Shown: in pieces, positions 1 to 9,752 of the stretch | How the letters are laid out: every line of letters begins with the position of its first letter | Position numbering within the stretch: the first letter of the stretch is position 1 | Origin: a virus | IMG/VR virus record: IMGVR_UViG_3300008448_000749 | Location: 1 to 22,048 of that record | DNA length: 22,048 nt | Strand: one strand, 5' to 3' | Notes under the pieces: model-generated | What the model saw: only the letters and a program-made list of their open reading frames with translations | Told to the model about the DNA's origin: nothing | Database searches by the model: none | Made by a program: the position numbers and the translations under genes

Positions 1-3000
1 AAAAGATATTGAAGCTTATCATTATAAACCTTAACGACATCATTACGCTGATCTATAATATAAATTCTTCCATTACCCGAATGAATATCAACTGGAGTAT
101 TATAACGATATGGTCTTGATGCATTTCCCAAGCCTCCGACTTTTGATTTGAATGTAATAGTGCCAGTTGTATAATCAATATCATATTGATATACAGAATG
201 ATTAGTCACATCGGTGATATATACTCTGCCTTCTTCTGAAATTGTTAGAGAACTTAAACGACCAACAAAATCACTCGTACCGATTAAATTAGTTTCATTG
301 ATATTTTTAGATAATCTATCTAGTTTGTAAAGCTTTAGACTGTCTGTGTTTGTCTTGCTGGTGTCACGATCGATCACAATTAAACAATCTTGGTAAATTT
401 TTACATCAATGATATCATGGAATTCTAGCGTAGCTATTTCTGGAGTGCTAGTAGTCCACGATTCACCATCTACATCCCTCCAACGATGTCCTTTGCTTAC
501 TTCTGCTCCAAGCCATTTGTTAAATTCAATTGGAAGTTTTGTGTCGTTTAGTCTTGCCTTATTGAGAAGATACTCAAAGTTATCATATAATTTACCAAAT
601 GCTGCGTTTATGTTCGACGCAACTGCAATTTCGTTTGGTGCCACATAAACACGATCTAATGTGTGCGGGAAAATTAATTGTTCGTTTGTTGTTCTTGCAG
701 TTGAATCATATGATTCAAATTTATCAACGACATTAATAGCTCTTGAATATTTTGCAGTTATTAATGGATATTCCGTCGATAGTGAGCCTACTGTGGTTGC
801 TGATACATTTATTGAATATACACCAATATCATCCAAATTTGAAAAGACTATTGTTTTGGCCGATGCTGGTATTGTTTGTGTAGATCCATTAAATTCAACA
901 CTAATAGAGCCAAATCCATTTGCTTCATTAAAGCAAGAACCAATTTGGCTATAATTTTTAATTGTTAAAGAATCACCAACAGCATAGTAATCATCATCCC
1001 AGAACAAATTAAATTCAGGCAACTTAATTGCTGTAAATGAATCTACTCTTGTATTGATATTTGTTTTAAAAATTTCGTTCGAATTTGTAATGCGTGTTCT
1101 AATAGTGTCGGTCGATGAAATCGTTAAGACAGCACAATTAAATGCATCTGGATCTGACAGTGCATCAACGGGCAATGTAATTGTATTATCATTGAAACCA
1201 GATATAAGAGCAACAGTAACAGGACCATAAACCAAGCTCTCTCCTGTATCTATGCTGCTAATAGTAATAAAAGAAGATGTTTCACCATCTACGATATATT
1301 CACCTTTAGTATTTGCTGTATATACATTGGCGTCGTATGTGCTGCTAATAGATGATGAATAAAAATGCAAATCAACGGGGTCTGTAGAGACAATAGGAGA
1401 CTCTAAATTTACAAATTCAATTGATTTGAATATATCGGCAGTGATTGCAGAATTTGTCGTTGATATAGTATTGTTACGATTTTGCAGAATATTGGTCGGG
1501 CTCTTGACATTAATATAAACAGCTTTATTGTCATCAAATGTTGGTTGTGATAGCAATGCATTTATCGATGAAGTATTATCTAGTTTTAAATAATAACCAG
1601 TAACTGATATTGATGATACAGTTCCTGCAATTCCTTGTATTACAGCAGATGCTATATTCGATGTGGTTACAAATTCTTTAGTATTACCAATTTGCCATAC
1701 ATATGATTTATATGGCGTTCCTAAAGTTCTTAGTACTAATATTTCTGAATGGCCATCACCGACCGTCGTCAATCTTGTATTGACTGTAAATGTATTAATT
1801 GTATTGACAGCGGTTCTTCCATTTTGATCGAATTTAAATACAGTCCATGCTTCCGCACTTAAATTATTAAATGAGCTTTGCGTAGTAGTACAAAGGAATA
1901 ATGGCTTTGATTTTAGAGAAGCCTTTTCACCATTTCTATATGTAAACACAGACGACAGACGCACTGTAGCAAGCCCTGCAGATAATCCATCAAGCGAAGA
2001 TGATTGAATGTATAATCTATTATTTGAATCAATAGTATAGCTTGCCGAGGTTGCTGATGTAACGAGCCATTTATGATCAAACAACGGATTGCTAAATGGA
2101 GTAAAGACTAGATTAAAGGGCAGGCTTGTTGCTGTAAGTGCTACTAAAGAATTTACCTCTTCATTTGACCCAAGTGGTGTTATTACATTGCTAACAATTA
2201 TAGAAGTATTAAATTTTGAATAGAAAATATCCGACGATGGGAAATAATTAATCGGTAATTGAATTTGAGTTGTTGGTTCAATACATGCCGGTGTGTGGAA
2301 TGTTTGCACAAAAAGATTGTCCTTTTGTGGGGCATTCACATTGAGAGTCTTCGGCATGATTGTCTTGACCTTATAATATGCACTGTTTCTGTTTTTGTAT
2401 CCAATTGGAATTTCTTGCTCATTGTCTCCGTTTGCATTGCATTTGAATAGCAATGAAGAACCGTAAACACTATCTACATTAAAGGTAGTGTATTCGTAGA
2501 TCGGTGGGTTATAGACACGACCATTCTTAACAAAATAATTTCTCAGCAGTAATGTATTCTCAATGTCAAAATCATAAGACATAACGCTTAGCCTACTAAA
2601 CACTGTTGTACTATAATTTGTCGCTGTTGTTATTTGATTGATTGTGTTTGACTGTCCTAAATCTGGATAATAAATCATCGAACCAGTCAATGTATTGTTA
2701 GGCACACCAAATGATGATAGAGTATTGCCGACAACAGACACACTAACAGTAATAGGATTGACACCAATTTTATTAATGACTATTTCATTGTTATGAATTG
2801 CTTGTTGGTTGTTGTGAGACGCTATAAATTTCGAATTTGGTTTGCGAATGAAAAGATTAGGCTCTAATGTAGGGTCTAGTGAATATTCTGTAATTGTTGT
2901 ATTGATCGGCAATTCACGATATGTGACGTATGGAATTGACGACAAGTTTGGCACGGCGCCTTGTGCGGATATAGATGTTACTGTAATAAAGTTAGTAGTA

Positions 3001-6000
3001 GCATATGTTGAGTCGGTATCTAGAAATGAAACGTTCCAAATAATCGAACATGCACTTGCTGATCCATATGGTAGCATTTCAGATATAGCAGGCAATGCTT
3101 TGATGCGAATGGTATCAGATACATCGTCACCGGATACATTATAAAAATTTAAAACCATCGTATTATACGATGACGCCGGATATAATGTAATTGGAGTATT
3201 TCTGAATTCTAGTTCTTTGCCTAATTTGCTATTTTTTGCAATATAGGTTTGATAATCTGTATTTGGCGTTTCGATGTTATCATATACAGACCCAAGAATT
3301 TGGCTATACATTTTTAGGCTAAATGACAATTCTGTCGGAATTCCCGATGGCGCAACAACACAAAACTTTGAAGACAATGGAACTAAGTCTGATGTAAATT
3401 TATGCGTCTGGGGATTTAACGTTAAAATTCTAGAATCATAAGGATTTACGATTGCAGATGTGCTATCATTGATAATGGTGTTACTCACGGAGTAGCGAAC
3501 ATTTAAATATTTTACGCCATTTTCAATTAAATTGAAACGCAAGAAAAGACTATTGAATACAACATCATTAAAGTCTACATCAAGCGCATATACATATTCA
3601 AATAGAGTATTTAACTCTCTTTCGGCAGATGCTAGATAATATGCTATAGAAACATAATTGCTATCACTATATGAAGGATCAAGAGATCCTTTGGTTATTT
3701 CTGGATATACAATTTGATTCTTTAACTGAGTAATTTCATAATTGAAATGTGCAAATTTTTGATCAGCATAGTATTTTAAAATTTCATCGTATTTTACATT
3801 GCCGATCAATCCATGCCGCAATGCATCATTGAGTGCTTTTTTGTAATAATCAAATACATCTTCAACACCAAGAGTCAATATTAATTTAATGATATTCAGT
3901 GCTTGTGGTAGGTAAGATGTTCGACCTCTTAATAATGAGCTTGGCATGTCGTATGCTGATGGCCATACCGCAATGACAAAACTCTTTGTCAACAGATTAA
4001 CAATCAAATCATATTCCTCAGCAGAAACATTTGCTTCGCCAATTAATCTACCGATGCTTAATAATTCATTTGTTAATTTGTAATTTAATGCATCGGCATT
4101 TGATGTATTGTTTACCGCAAGGGATGCTAAAATTGGATTTAACTGAGCACAAAGCTTCTCAACAGGTTCTTTGAATTCATTCGTTGATTGTGTATTTGTC
4201 GCTTGTGAAATATACTGTCTGCATGCATCATCGAATTTAGTTTGTACGTTTTTGAAGTAGTTGCCTGTTTTTGACAGCTTATAGAAAATTTCAGTATCAA
4301 AATCAGAAATATCAATACTTGATCTAGACACACTAGCAAGTTCTTTGATCGATTGCTGAATTACATTAATAAACAACCTCGCGCCTCCATTAATAAGAGT
4401 AACCGATCTATCAAATGTAGTAGTCTTGATTGCTGTATTTAATCCGTATAATTGAAGTGCAATCTTATTATCATCATATAGCTCAGCAGCATCTGCTTCA
4501 TAATAAAAAGCAACATCACGAAGATTCATTTTTAGACCTCTTGGTCTTGTAAATGCATTTTGTGCTGCTATTGCAGATACTTCCAATTGATATACTTGGT
4601 TGTAATCCCTCTTTAGTCTGTATGGGTGTGTAATATCAAATACGTTTAATTTGACATTGTAAGGAATTAATGTGCCGTCTGGTTCAATTTTATAAACCGA
4701 TAATGGAGGTGATTCGGTATTGCCGTCGATGTCGTTGACAGCAGCAAGACAATTAAGCTGCAAATAACCATAATATGCATCATCAGCGGCAAATTGCATT
4801 ATTGTATTGCCATAATTGCTAACGATGCACGGTGTAATATATGCGCTGTTATTGGAAGTAATAGTCTCAGCACTTAATGCATTAAAGGCCAATCTCATTC
4901 CATTAATAGACCAATCAGATAGGCTTGAATTTGTAGTACTAATCGTACTGGTATATGTATACATCCACATCGGTGCATTCTGTGCACTAAATGTAATGTT
5001 GATTAAAGAGCTAAATGAGCTTGTTGTATTGAAAGGAATAGAAGTTCTTGCAGATCCGTATGTAAAAACACTACATGTAGGAACTAGTGAACTAAACCCT
5101 GGATAATCATTTTTATCGACAATGCTCGAAAGATCATAAACAGATACATCGAATCTTGCGAATACGGTATTGCCAATTGTTTTTATTGGGTTGATAAGAC
5201 TTAAATCCTGGTCGTTTACTGACTGGCCAATGACTTGATAATTTGGATAACCAGTATAGTCATCATATTTGCTATCATAATATCCGCGAGCAAGTGCACT
5301 ACCAGAAAATTTAAATCCATTGTTAAGCACAAGATTAAATTCCCCTGTTTGGTAATTAACCAAGCTCAATGCACTATTAACGAAATATTCATTAAAGATA
5401 GGATCTCTACCGATTAAGTTACCAGATACAGAATTAATTCCGGTTTGTGGTACGTCTCTTACATACCCAGTACCAGCACTAAGAATAGGCACTCTGACTG
5501 ATGATAAAGATGTCAATAGAGATTCTCTATATGTCGAATTATATGTATATGAAACTGGTATTTGATCAATGATATATTCACTCGATGCGTAAAGAGGACT
5601 ATCATATGAAAATTCAAACAATACACTGCCTGGTAGAATTGTTTCGCCTAAACTGCTATTCGACCCTGCTACTGCAAGCAAATTATTTGATATTGCAGTT
5701 GTGCCATCTACTGAGGTGCCCACACCAACAAACGCATGTCTATAAATTTTAGGAGGATGGATTGTAGTGCTCAATGCACTTACTTGAGATGCATAAACAG
5801 GCAAAAATGCATAATTTTCTTTATAACCTAAAAACGGATAATTGTATGGTGAAGGATTTGCCAAGCCTACTTCATTTGTACTGCTAGTGAATTCAGCAAA
5901 TTTCCATTTACGAAGATTTGTAAATATATCAAGATATTTGCTTATTGTAATAGCAGACGGCATTCTCACATCTGTGTATATTAGATGTGAAGGAATAATA

Positions 6001-6428
6001 TAATATCCAGATCCAGCCGATAGTGTTATTGATGCTAATTTGTCTTGGCGCTGTCCTGCAGTCCCTGTAAAATTAAAAATTGATGTAGGGAAAATGCGAC
6101 TGATGTATGTAGCATTATCATTATATGGTATATAAGTTCCTACTGTATTTGCTTTAACAGCAAATGATGGAGTTGCTGATAGTGCTATGAATGATAGTTC
6201 ATATATTGTCGCTTGTGTTGTAGCTCCTGATTGATATACAAAATAAGGAGTCTTTACTGCATTAACAGATGCTGTGTTGTGAATGTTATCAGCATTTATG
6301 CAATACGTTAAAGGAGTATATCCTGCAAATGAATACAAAGGAACAGTTCCTGTTGTTGATAAATCTGGATGAACGACAGAAAACGCCTCAGTAGGCCATG
6401 AGGATAAAGTGGAAACTACAGCTAACAT
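1..6428 (-). CDS. Giant virion-type protein, N-terminal 2142 residues, open at left edge
   Basis: An uninterrupted minus-strand frame runs from ATG at 6428 to the window edge with no stop, so at least 2142 residues are encoded and the C-terminus lies outside. The start is supported by a late-type box (CTAAATA) 7 bases upstream and a 26-base gap to the preceding gene. The protein is rich in Ser, Thr, Asn and Tyr and mostly beta-like. A predicted helical block lies at about residues 670-955 (for example LFINVIQQSIKELASVS). An Ig/PKD-like stretch lies near 1795-1890 (ends IGVYSINVSATTVG). From about residue 2000 there are NHL-propeller-like blades (GRVYITDVTNHSVYQYD; GRIYIIDQRNDVVKVYN). It is the third minus-strand gene after the PKD-like and LamG/propeller genes, which suggests a baseplate, tail-tip or fibre-network component. 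That role is inferred from composition and context; the coding call itself is firm. Confidence 0.9.
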   Translation of the reverse strand, partial: MLAVVSTLSSWPTEAFSVVHPDLSTTGTVPLYSFAGYTPLTYCINADNIHNTASVNAVKTPYFVYQSGATTQATIYELSFIALSATPSFAVKANTVGTYIPYNDNATYISRIFPTSIFNFTGTAGQRQDKLASITLSAGSGYYIIPSHLIYTDVRMPSAITISKYLDIFTNLRKWKFAEFTSSTNEVGLANPSPYNYPFLGYKENYAFLPVYASQVSALSTTIHPPKIYRHAFVGVGTSVDGTTAISNNLLAVAGSNSSLGETILPGSVLFEFSYDSPLYASSEYIIDQIPVSYTYNSTYRESLLTSLSSVRVPILSAGTGYVRDVPQTGINSVSGNLIGRDPIFNEYFVNSALSLVNYQTGEFNLVLNNGFKFSGSALARGYYDSKYDDYTGYPNYQVIGQSVNDQDLSLINPIKTIGNTVFARFDVSVYDLSSIVDKNDYPGFSSLVPTCSVFTYGSARTSIPFNTTSSFSSLINITFSAQNAPMWMYTYTSTISTTNSSLSDWSINGMRLAFNALSAETITSNNSAYITPCIVSNYGNTIMQFAADDAYYGYLQLNCLAAVNDIDGNTESPPLSVYKIEPDGTLIPYNVKLNVFDITHPYRLKRDYNQVYQLEVSAIAAQNAFTRPRGLKMNLRDVAFYYEADAAELYDDNKIALQLYGLNTAIKTTTFDRSVTLINGGARLFINVIQQSIKELASVSRSSIDISDFDTEIFYKLSKTGNYFKNVQTKFDDACRQYISQATNTQSTNEFKEPVEKLCAQLNPILASLAVNNTSNADALNYKLTNELLSIGRLIGEANVSAEEYDLIVNLLTKSFVIAVWPSAYDMPSSLLRGRTSYLPQALNIIKLILTLGVEDVFDYYKKALNDALRHGLIGNVKYDEILKYYADQKFAHFNYEITQLKNQIVYPEITKGSLDPSYSDSNYVSIAYYLASAERELNTLFEYVYALDVDFNDVVFNSLFLRFNLIENGVKYLNVRYSVSNTIINDSTSAIVNPYDSRILTLNPQTHKFTSDLVPLSSKFCVVAPSGIPTELSFSLKMYSQILGSVYDNIETPNTDYQTYIAKNSKLGKELEFRNTPITLYPASSYNTMVLNFYNVSGDDVSDTIRIKALPAISEMLPYGSASACSIIWNVSFLDTDSTYATTNFITVTSISAQGAVPNLSSIPYVTYRELPINTTITEYSLDPTLEPNLFIRKPNSKFIASHNNQQAIHNNEIVINKIGVNPITVSVSVVGNTLSSFGVPNNTLTGSMIYYPDLGQSNTINQITTATNYSTTVFSRLSVMSYDFDIENTLLLRNYFVKNGRVYNPPIYEYTTFNVDSVYGSSLLFKCNANGDNEQEIPIGYKNRNSAYYKVKTIMPKTLNVNAPQKDNLFVQTFHTPACIEPTTQIQLPINYFPSSDIFYSKFNTSIIVSNVITPLGSNEEVNSLVALTATSLPFNLVFTPFSNPLFDHKWLVTSATSASYTIDSNNRLYIQSSSLDGLSAGLATVRLSSVFTYRNGEKASLKSKPLFLCTTTQSSFNNLSAEAWTVFKFDQNGRTAVNTINTFTVNTRLTTVGDGHSEILVLRTLGTPYKSYVWQIGNTKEFVTTSNIASAVIQGIAGTVSSISVTGYYLKLDNTSSINALLSQPTFDDNKAVYINVKSPTNILQNRNNTISTTNSAITADIFKSIEFVNLESPIVSTDPVDLHFYSSSISSTYDANVYTANTKGEYIVDGETSSFITISSIDTGESLVYGPVTVALISGFNDNTITLPVDALSDPDAFNCAVLTISSTDTIRTRITNSNEIFKTNINTRVDSFTAIKLPEFNLFWDDDYYAVGDSLTIKNYSQIGSCFNEANGFGSISVEFNGSTQTIPASAKTIVFSNLDDIGVYSINVSATTVGSLSTEYPLITAKYSRAINVVDKFESYDSTARTTNEQLIFPHTLDRVYVAPNEIAVASNINAAFGKLYDNFEYLLNKARLNDTKLPIEFNKWLGAEVSKGHRWRDVDGESWTTSTPEIATLEFHDIIDVKIYQDCLIVIDRDTSKTNTDSLKLYKLDRLSKNINETNLIGTSDFVGRLSSLTISEEGRVYITDVTNHSVYQYDIDYTTGTITFKSKVGGLGNASRPYRYNTPVDIHSGNGRIYIIDQRNDVVKVYNDKLQYL

Positions 6429-6435
6429 CTTTTAA

Positions 6436-6442
6436 TATTTAG
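6436..6442 (-). promoter_or_regulatory. Late-promoter-like box CTAAATA before the giant gene
   Basis: On the minus strand CTAAATA ends 7 bases before the ATG of the giant gene. It resembles the T4 late -10 element TATAAATA and recurs at almost the same spacing before six other minus-strand genes. If used as in T4, the transcript would start at or next to the ATG. Confidence 0.5.
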
Positions 6443-6454
6443 AAAAGACAAATG

Positions 6455-9400
6455 TTATTCCCACACAATTTTATTAAGTTTGGAGCCAACTGGTGTTATC
6501 TTTGTAATAGCATTGCATATTGCGTTTTGTATGGAGTTCTTGATTTCATCATTATCAATTGAACTATTCAAAATTCGAATGTTATATACATTAGATTTAA
6601 ATCCTGGTAAACGATGTGCTGTGAATTTGTCGATCGTTTCTACATGCTGGCGTATCGGTGCGAGCATATTAAATTCAATAGGTACAAATTTTAGACGCTT
6701 GCGTGAAAGAGTAACAATGTCTCTTTCTGTTAATGCATATTCATAAACTCGAACATCGTCTATTTTGCCGATCATTGTTGGTCTATAATCCAAAAGCCAA
6801 TCATTAATATTGAGGTCTTGCTTTCCATTTGTATTGCCAATATAAAAATTGTTTTTATTGGTATAATTTAACCTATATTGACCCGCTGCAAATGAGACAC
6901 TGTCTCTAGATTGCCCGTCGATATAAAGTGTTGCGATTCCTTTGCTTGTGTCTACAATTAGTGCTATGTGGTGCCAGCCTTTCTGTAATGTATTAGTAGT
7001 AGATTTTAGCATCTTGGATGTAATAGCTACACCGTTCGTTAATTCAAATTTTGCTGTAATGTAATTAGCATCAAGAGTGCCCGGATTTAATTTTTTGGCA
7101 TCTCTATCAAAATTATATTTCGTGCAATTTTTAGGTAATGTTAATTTTAGCTTATTTCGGTCTCGTCCCAAATATTTAGATGAATTGAAATAGTCTGTCA
7201 TTTTAATAATCTTTTCAAAGCGACCATTTGCTGAATATTTAACTAGAGCTTGATTATCAACAACCCAAACAAAATCTTTCCACCCTGTTTCAGTTAATTC
7301 TCTCGTAAGAGCAATTTTCTTTGGATGGCTCGAAAGGTATGCATAATATTTTTTAAGCAAAATATTCCCATTCTTATCAAAATGATAAAGAGTACGGTCT
7401 TTAATCATCCAAATATTATAATCACCGTCAAATTTAATATCTTCTGGTGATGTAATATGTAGCACGTACTCTGAGTTGTTTTTCGTTAGGTTACTACCAA
7501 AATAATGCCAGTAATTGCCACTAGTATCCTGACAAGCCGTATATCCAATATATGGTTGTATATTATTAGAGCTATCGACAAAGAAACCAGATATCGGGAA
7601 CGACTGCAGTGCCGATAAATTAAGAAATGTATTTGGAAGAGAAGCTAATGCAGTCGCTCCTACATACGTACCTTCGCTGCTGTATTTTGTAAAATAGTTG
7701 TCGTTATTACTATACAGATAAAAATTATTATCTTTGTCATGGCATACAAATTTGTATGATCTTGGAATTGGCAATTCTATAATTTTTTCATATACGTTAT
7801 TCTGCGGATTGTATAAAAATATTTTATTTTGATTGTCATCTAAAACCCAAGCAATACCATTACCATCAATACTCATATCGGTAATTGTGGCACTAACTCC
7901 TGGTATCGATTTATCATACAAGGATCTTCCTTCTGTGTTGATTGTAAAAAGGTGACCATATGTACTATCTATATAGATGACAAAATCATCTTTAATGCCA
8001 GTATCATAAAACAAACCATAACCACCATCATAGTAATTACCAATGATTTGGTCAGCAGACGCATTCGACCAATTGTCAAAATTAACCCATGCCGCAAGTG
8101 TTATTGTATATTCTGGGAAAAATGCTTCAGCAGCAGAATAACCTATATATTCACTTCCAGTAAATGTAAATTCAGAATTATTGGTTCTTGTGTATGTAAT
8201 ATTTTTTGAAGAACCATTAACTACAGGTAAATCGTCATATGTCCAATTTTTAATTTCTAATATTTTTGTTCCGGTGTTAAATGACGAATTCTCAATCAGT
8301 TGCATGCTATATTCAGAACCAATATGGAAGTAAGTATATCGCACACCAGATTCAAATGTCATGATAGATGGCTTGTCGATAATATATGGATTTGGTTCAT
8401 CTGCGGATAATGCTACTTTATATGTTAGCTTCGAATCATCGTACCAACGATCCATCCATTGGGAATTGCAATTATTACCGCTTAACCAACTACAAAGCCA
8501 AGTCCCATTTTGAATAGTAGATTGGCCATCAATAGTATACGCAGCGTATCCTGATTGCTTCTTCCAAATACGATCTGATTTAGAAGGAGATAGTCCTGCA
8601 ATTGCACCAGCTTCAATTAAACCTGCAGCAGATAAACTCACTGTAGGTGCATCATATGGGTAATGGAAAAAATTTAAACGATCAGGGATAATCAAAAGCT
8701 GTTTAGTAGATGTAGTATACGTGACTGTTGCTTTATTGAAGGAGTCATTTACAATGTTGTCACCCAAAATAACAGATTGATATTCTCGATTCAAAACAGA
8801 CCCGTCACTTTTTCTGTTATAGGTATAATCAGATGTAAATAAATTTTTTAACGAAACCGCATTTGATTTTGTGTTCGTTTTATATGTGCTATTATTATAA
8901 GAAGTATCGTCTTTGAAAGTATTCACGAATAGGTAATTATTCAAAAACGGAGTAGATGAAGCAACAGGCAAATCACTGTAAATAGTGTTTCTGTTATCTA
9001 AATTATTTAAATACTTTACATAAGTGCTTGCAGAAAGTGCATTTGTTTTAATTGACAGATCTACATTTTGCAGCTTAAATAAATATGTGTAACATCCTGT
9101 TGGTGGTTTTGTTGTGAATGATTCCAATGCAACGAGAGATGTTCCTGGTCGAGTTTCGTCATAAGAAACTACTCGATAGCCACTTGTATCGCACGTACTG
9201 CAGAACAAGACAAGAGTATTTACATCTGTATTAAGAATGTACTTGAATTTTTGGCGATGTTCAATGTCAGAGTTATAAACATCAAAATATGCACAAGCTC
9301 CTGTATTATCAATCGTCAAATATAATTTACCATTTAAATCTTCAGATACAATGCTTAGTGCATCGTCGTTTTCATCAAATTCCAATTGAAAGACATTATT

Positions 9401-9730
9401 CAAATTTTCGGCCGAAGTTGCGATATTTGCCGAATCATATCTAGTTCTAGTTACATAATAGCCACTCGCTGCAGTTACTATACAATTGCGTATAAGATTG
9501 TTACGATATGGTTGTCGTGAGGCTGAAGTTTGAATGTTTTGGATACTTGTTAAATCTGTAAGATATACAACACTATTTTCATTAAAATCAAGACTACGAA
9601 TACTAGAAGCTAAATTATTTTCAGCAAAAAGAATGCCTTCCTTTGAGCCAACGTATTCATCTTGAAGATTGAGCTTGTTGTTGATATAATTAATGCTAAC
9701 TGGTTTCCAGTCGATGTACTTAACAGCCAT
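6455..9730 (-). CDS. Virion adhesion-type protein: LamG domain with an inserted beta-propeller (1091 aa)
   Basis: Residues 1-500 are a beta-rich N-terminal region without a recognised family; it has a Trp-rich patch (GTWLCSWLSGNN, about 409-420). Residues about 510-575 look like the first strands of a LamG/concanavalin A-like jelly roll (YTITLAAWVNFDNW at 541-554). Residues about 580-850 hold propeller-like repeats (ITDMSIDGNGIAWVLDD, KFVCHDKDNNFYLYSN, DIKFDGDYNIWMIKD). The LamG fold then resumes at about 890-1000 (GWHHIALIVDTSKGIATLYI at 918-937, IGKIDDVRVYEYALTERD at 987-1004). A conserved-looking tail at 1010-1091 (PGFKSNVYNIRIL, ending NKIVWE) could dock it to the virion. There is no signal peptide. 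LamG and NHL folds usually bind glycans or proteins, so host contact or baseplate scaffolding is inferred. A late-type box 5 bases upstream supports the start. Confidence 0.93.
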   Translation of the reverse strand: MAVKYIDWKPVSINYINNKLNLQDEYVGSKEGILFAENNLASSIRSLDFNENSVVYLTDLTSIQNIQTSASRQPYRNNLIRNCIVTAASGYYVTRTRYDSANIATSAENLNNVFQLEFDENDDALSIVSEDLNGKLYLTIDNTGACAYFDVYNSDIEHRQKFKYILNTDVNTLVLFCSTCDTSGYRVVSYDETRPGTSLVALESFTTKPPTGCYTYLFKLQNVDLSIKTNALSASTYVKYLNNLDNRNTIYSDLPVASSTPFLNNYLFVNTFKDDTSYNNSTYKTNTKSNAVSLKNLFTSDYTYNRKSDGSVLNREYQSVILGDNIVNDSFNKATVTYTTSTKQLLIIPDRLNFFHYPYDAPTVSLSAAGLIEAGAIAGLSPSKSDRIWKKQSGYAAYTIDGQSTIQNGTWLCSWLSGNNCNSQWMDRWYDDSKLTYKVALSADEPNPYIIDKPSIMTFESGVRYTYFHIGSEYSMQLIENSSFNTGTKILEIKNWTYDDLPVVNGSSKNITYTRTNNSEFTFTGSEYIGYSAAEAFFPEYTITLAAWVNFDNWSNASADQIIGNYYDGGYGLFYDTGIKDDFVIYIDSTYGHLFTINTEGRSLYDKSIPGVSATITDMSIDGNGIAWVLDDNQNKIFLYNPQNNVYEKIIELPIPRSYKFVCHDKDNNFYLYSNNDNYFTKYSSEGTYVGATALASLPNTFLNLSALQSFPISGFFVDSSNNIQPYIGYTACQDTSGNYWHYFGSNLTKNNSEYVLHITSPEDIKFDGDYNIWMIKDRTLYHFDKNGNILLKKYYAYLSSHPKKIALTRELTETGWKDFVWVVDNQALVKYSANGRFEKIIKMTDYFNSSKYLGRDRNKLKLTLPKNCTKYNFDRDAKKLNPGTLDANYITAKFELTNGVAITSKMLKSTTNTLQKGWHHIALIVDTSKGIATLYIDGQSRDSVSFAAGQYRLNYTNKNNFYIGNTNGKQDLNINDWLLDYRPTMIGKIDDVRVYEYALTERDIVTLSRKRLKFVPIEFNMLAPIRQHVETIDKFTAHRLPGFKSNVYNIRILNSSIDNDEIKNSIQNAICNAITKITPVGSKLNKIVWE

Positions 9731-9735
9731 ATTTT

Positions 9736-9742
9736 TATTTAG
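9736..9742 (-). promoter_or_regulatory. Late-promoter-like box CTAAATA before the 1091-aa gene
   Basis: CTAAATA on the minus strand, 5 bases before the ATG, in the 22-base gap after the PKD-like gene. The two preceding bases (ACCTAAATA) match those before the tail-tube box (ACCTAAGTA). Confidence 0.5.
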
Positions 9743-9752
9743 GTGTAGTTAT

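Noticed and set aside
409-5417. Several plus-strand frames of 60-100 codons (for example 409-648, 661-954, 2842-3144, 4816-5106)
   Set aside because: They are antisense to the continuous giant minus-strand frame, have no coherent order or start signals, and encode low-quality sequences.
7952-8209. An 85-codon plus-strand frame
   Set aside because: It is antisense within the LamG/propeller gene and has no supporting signals.
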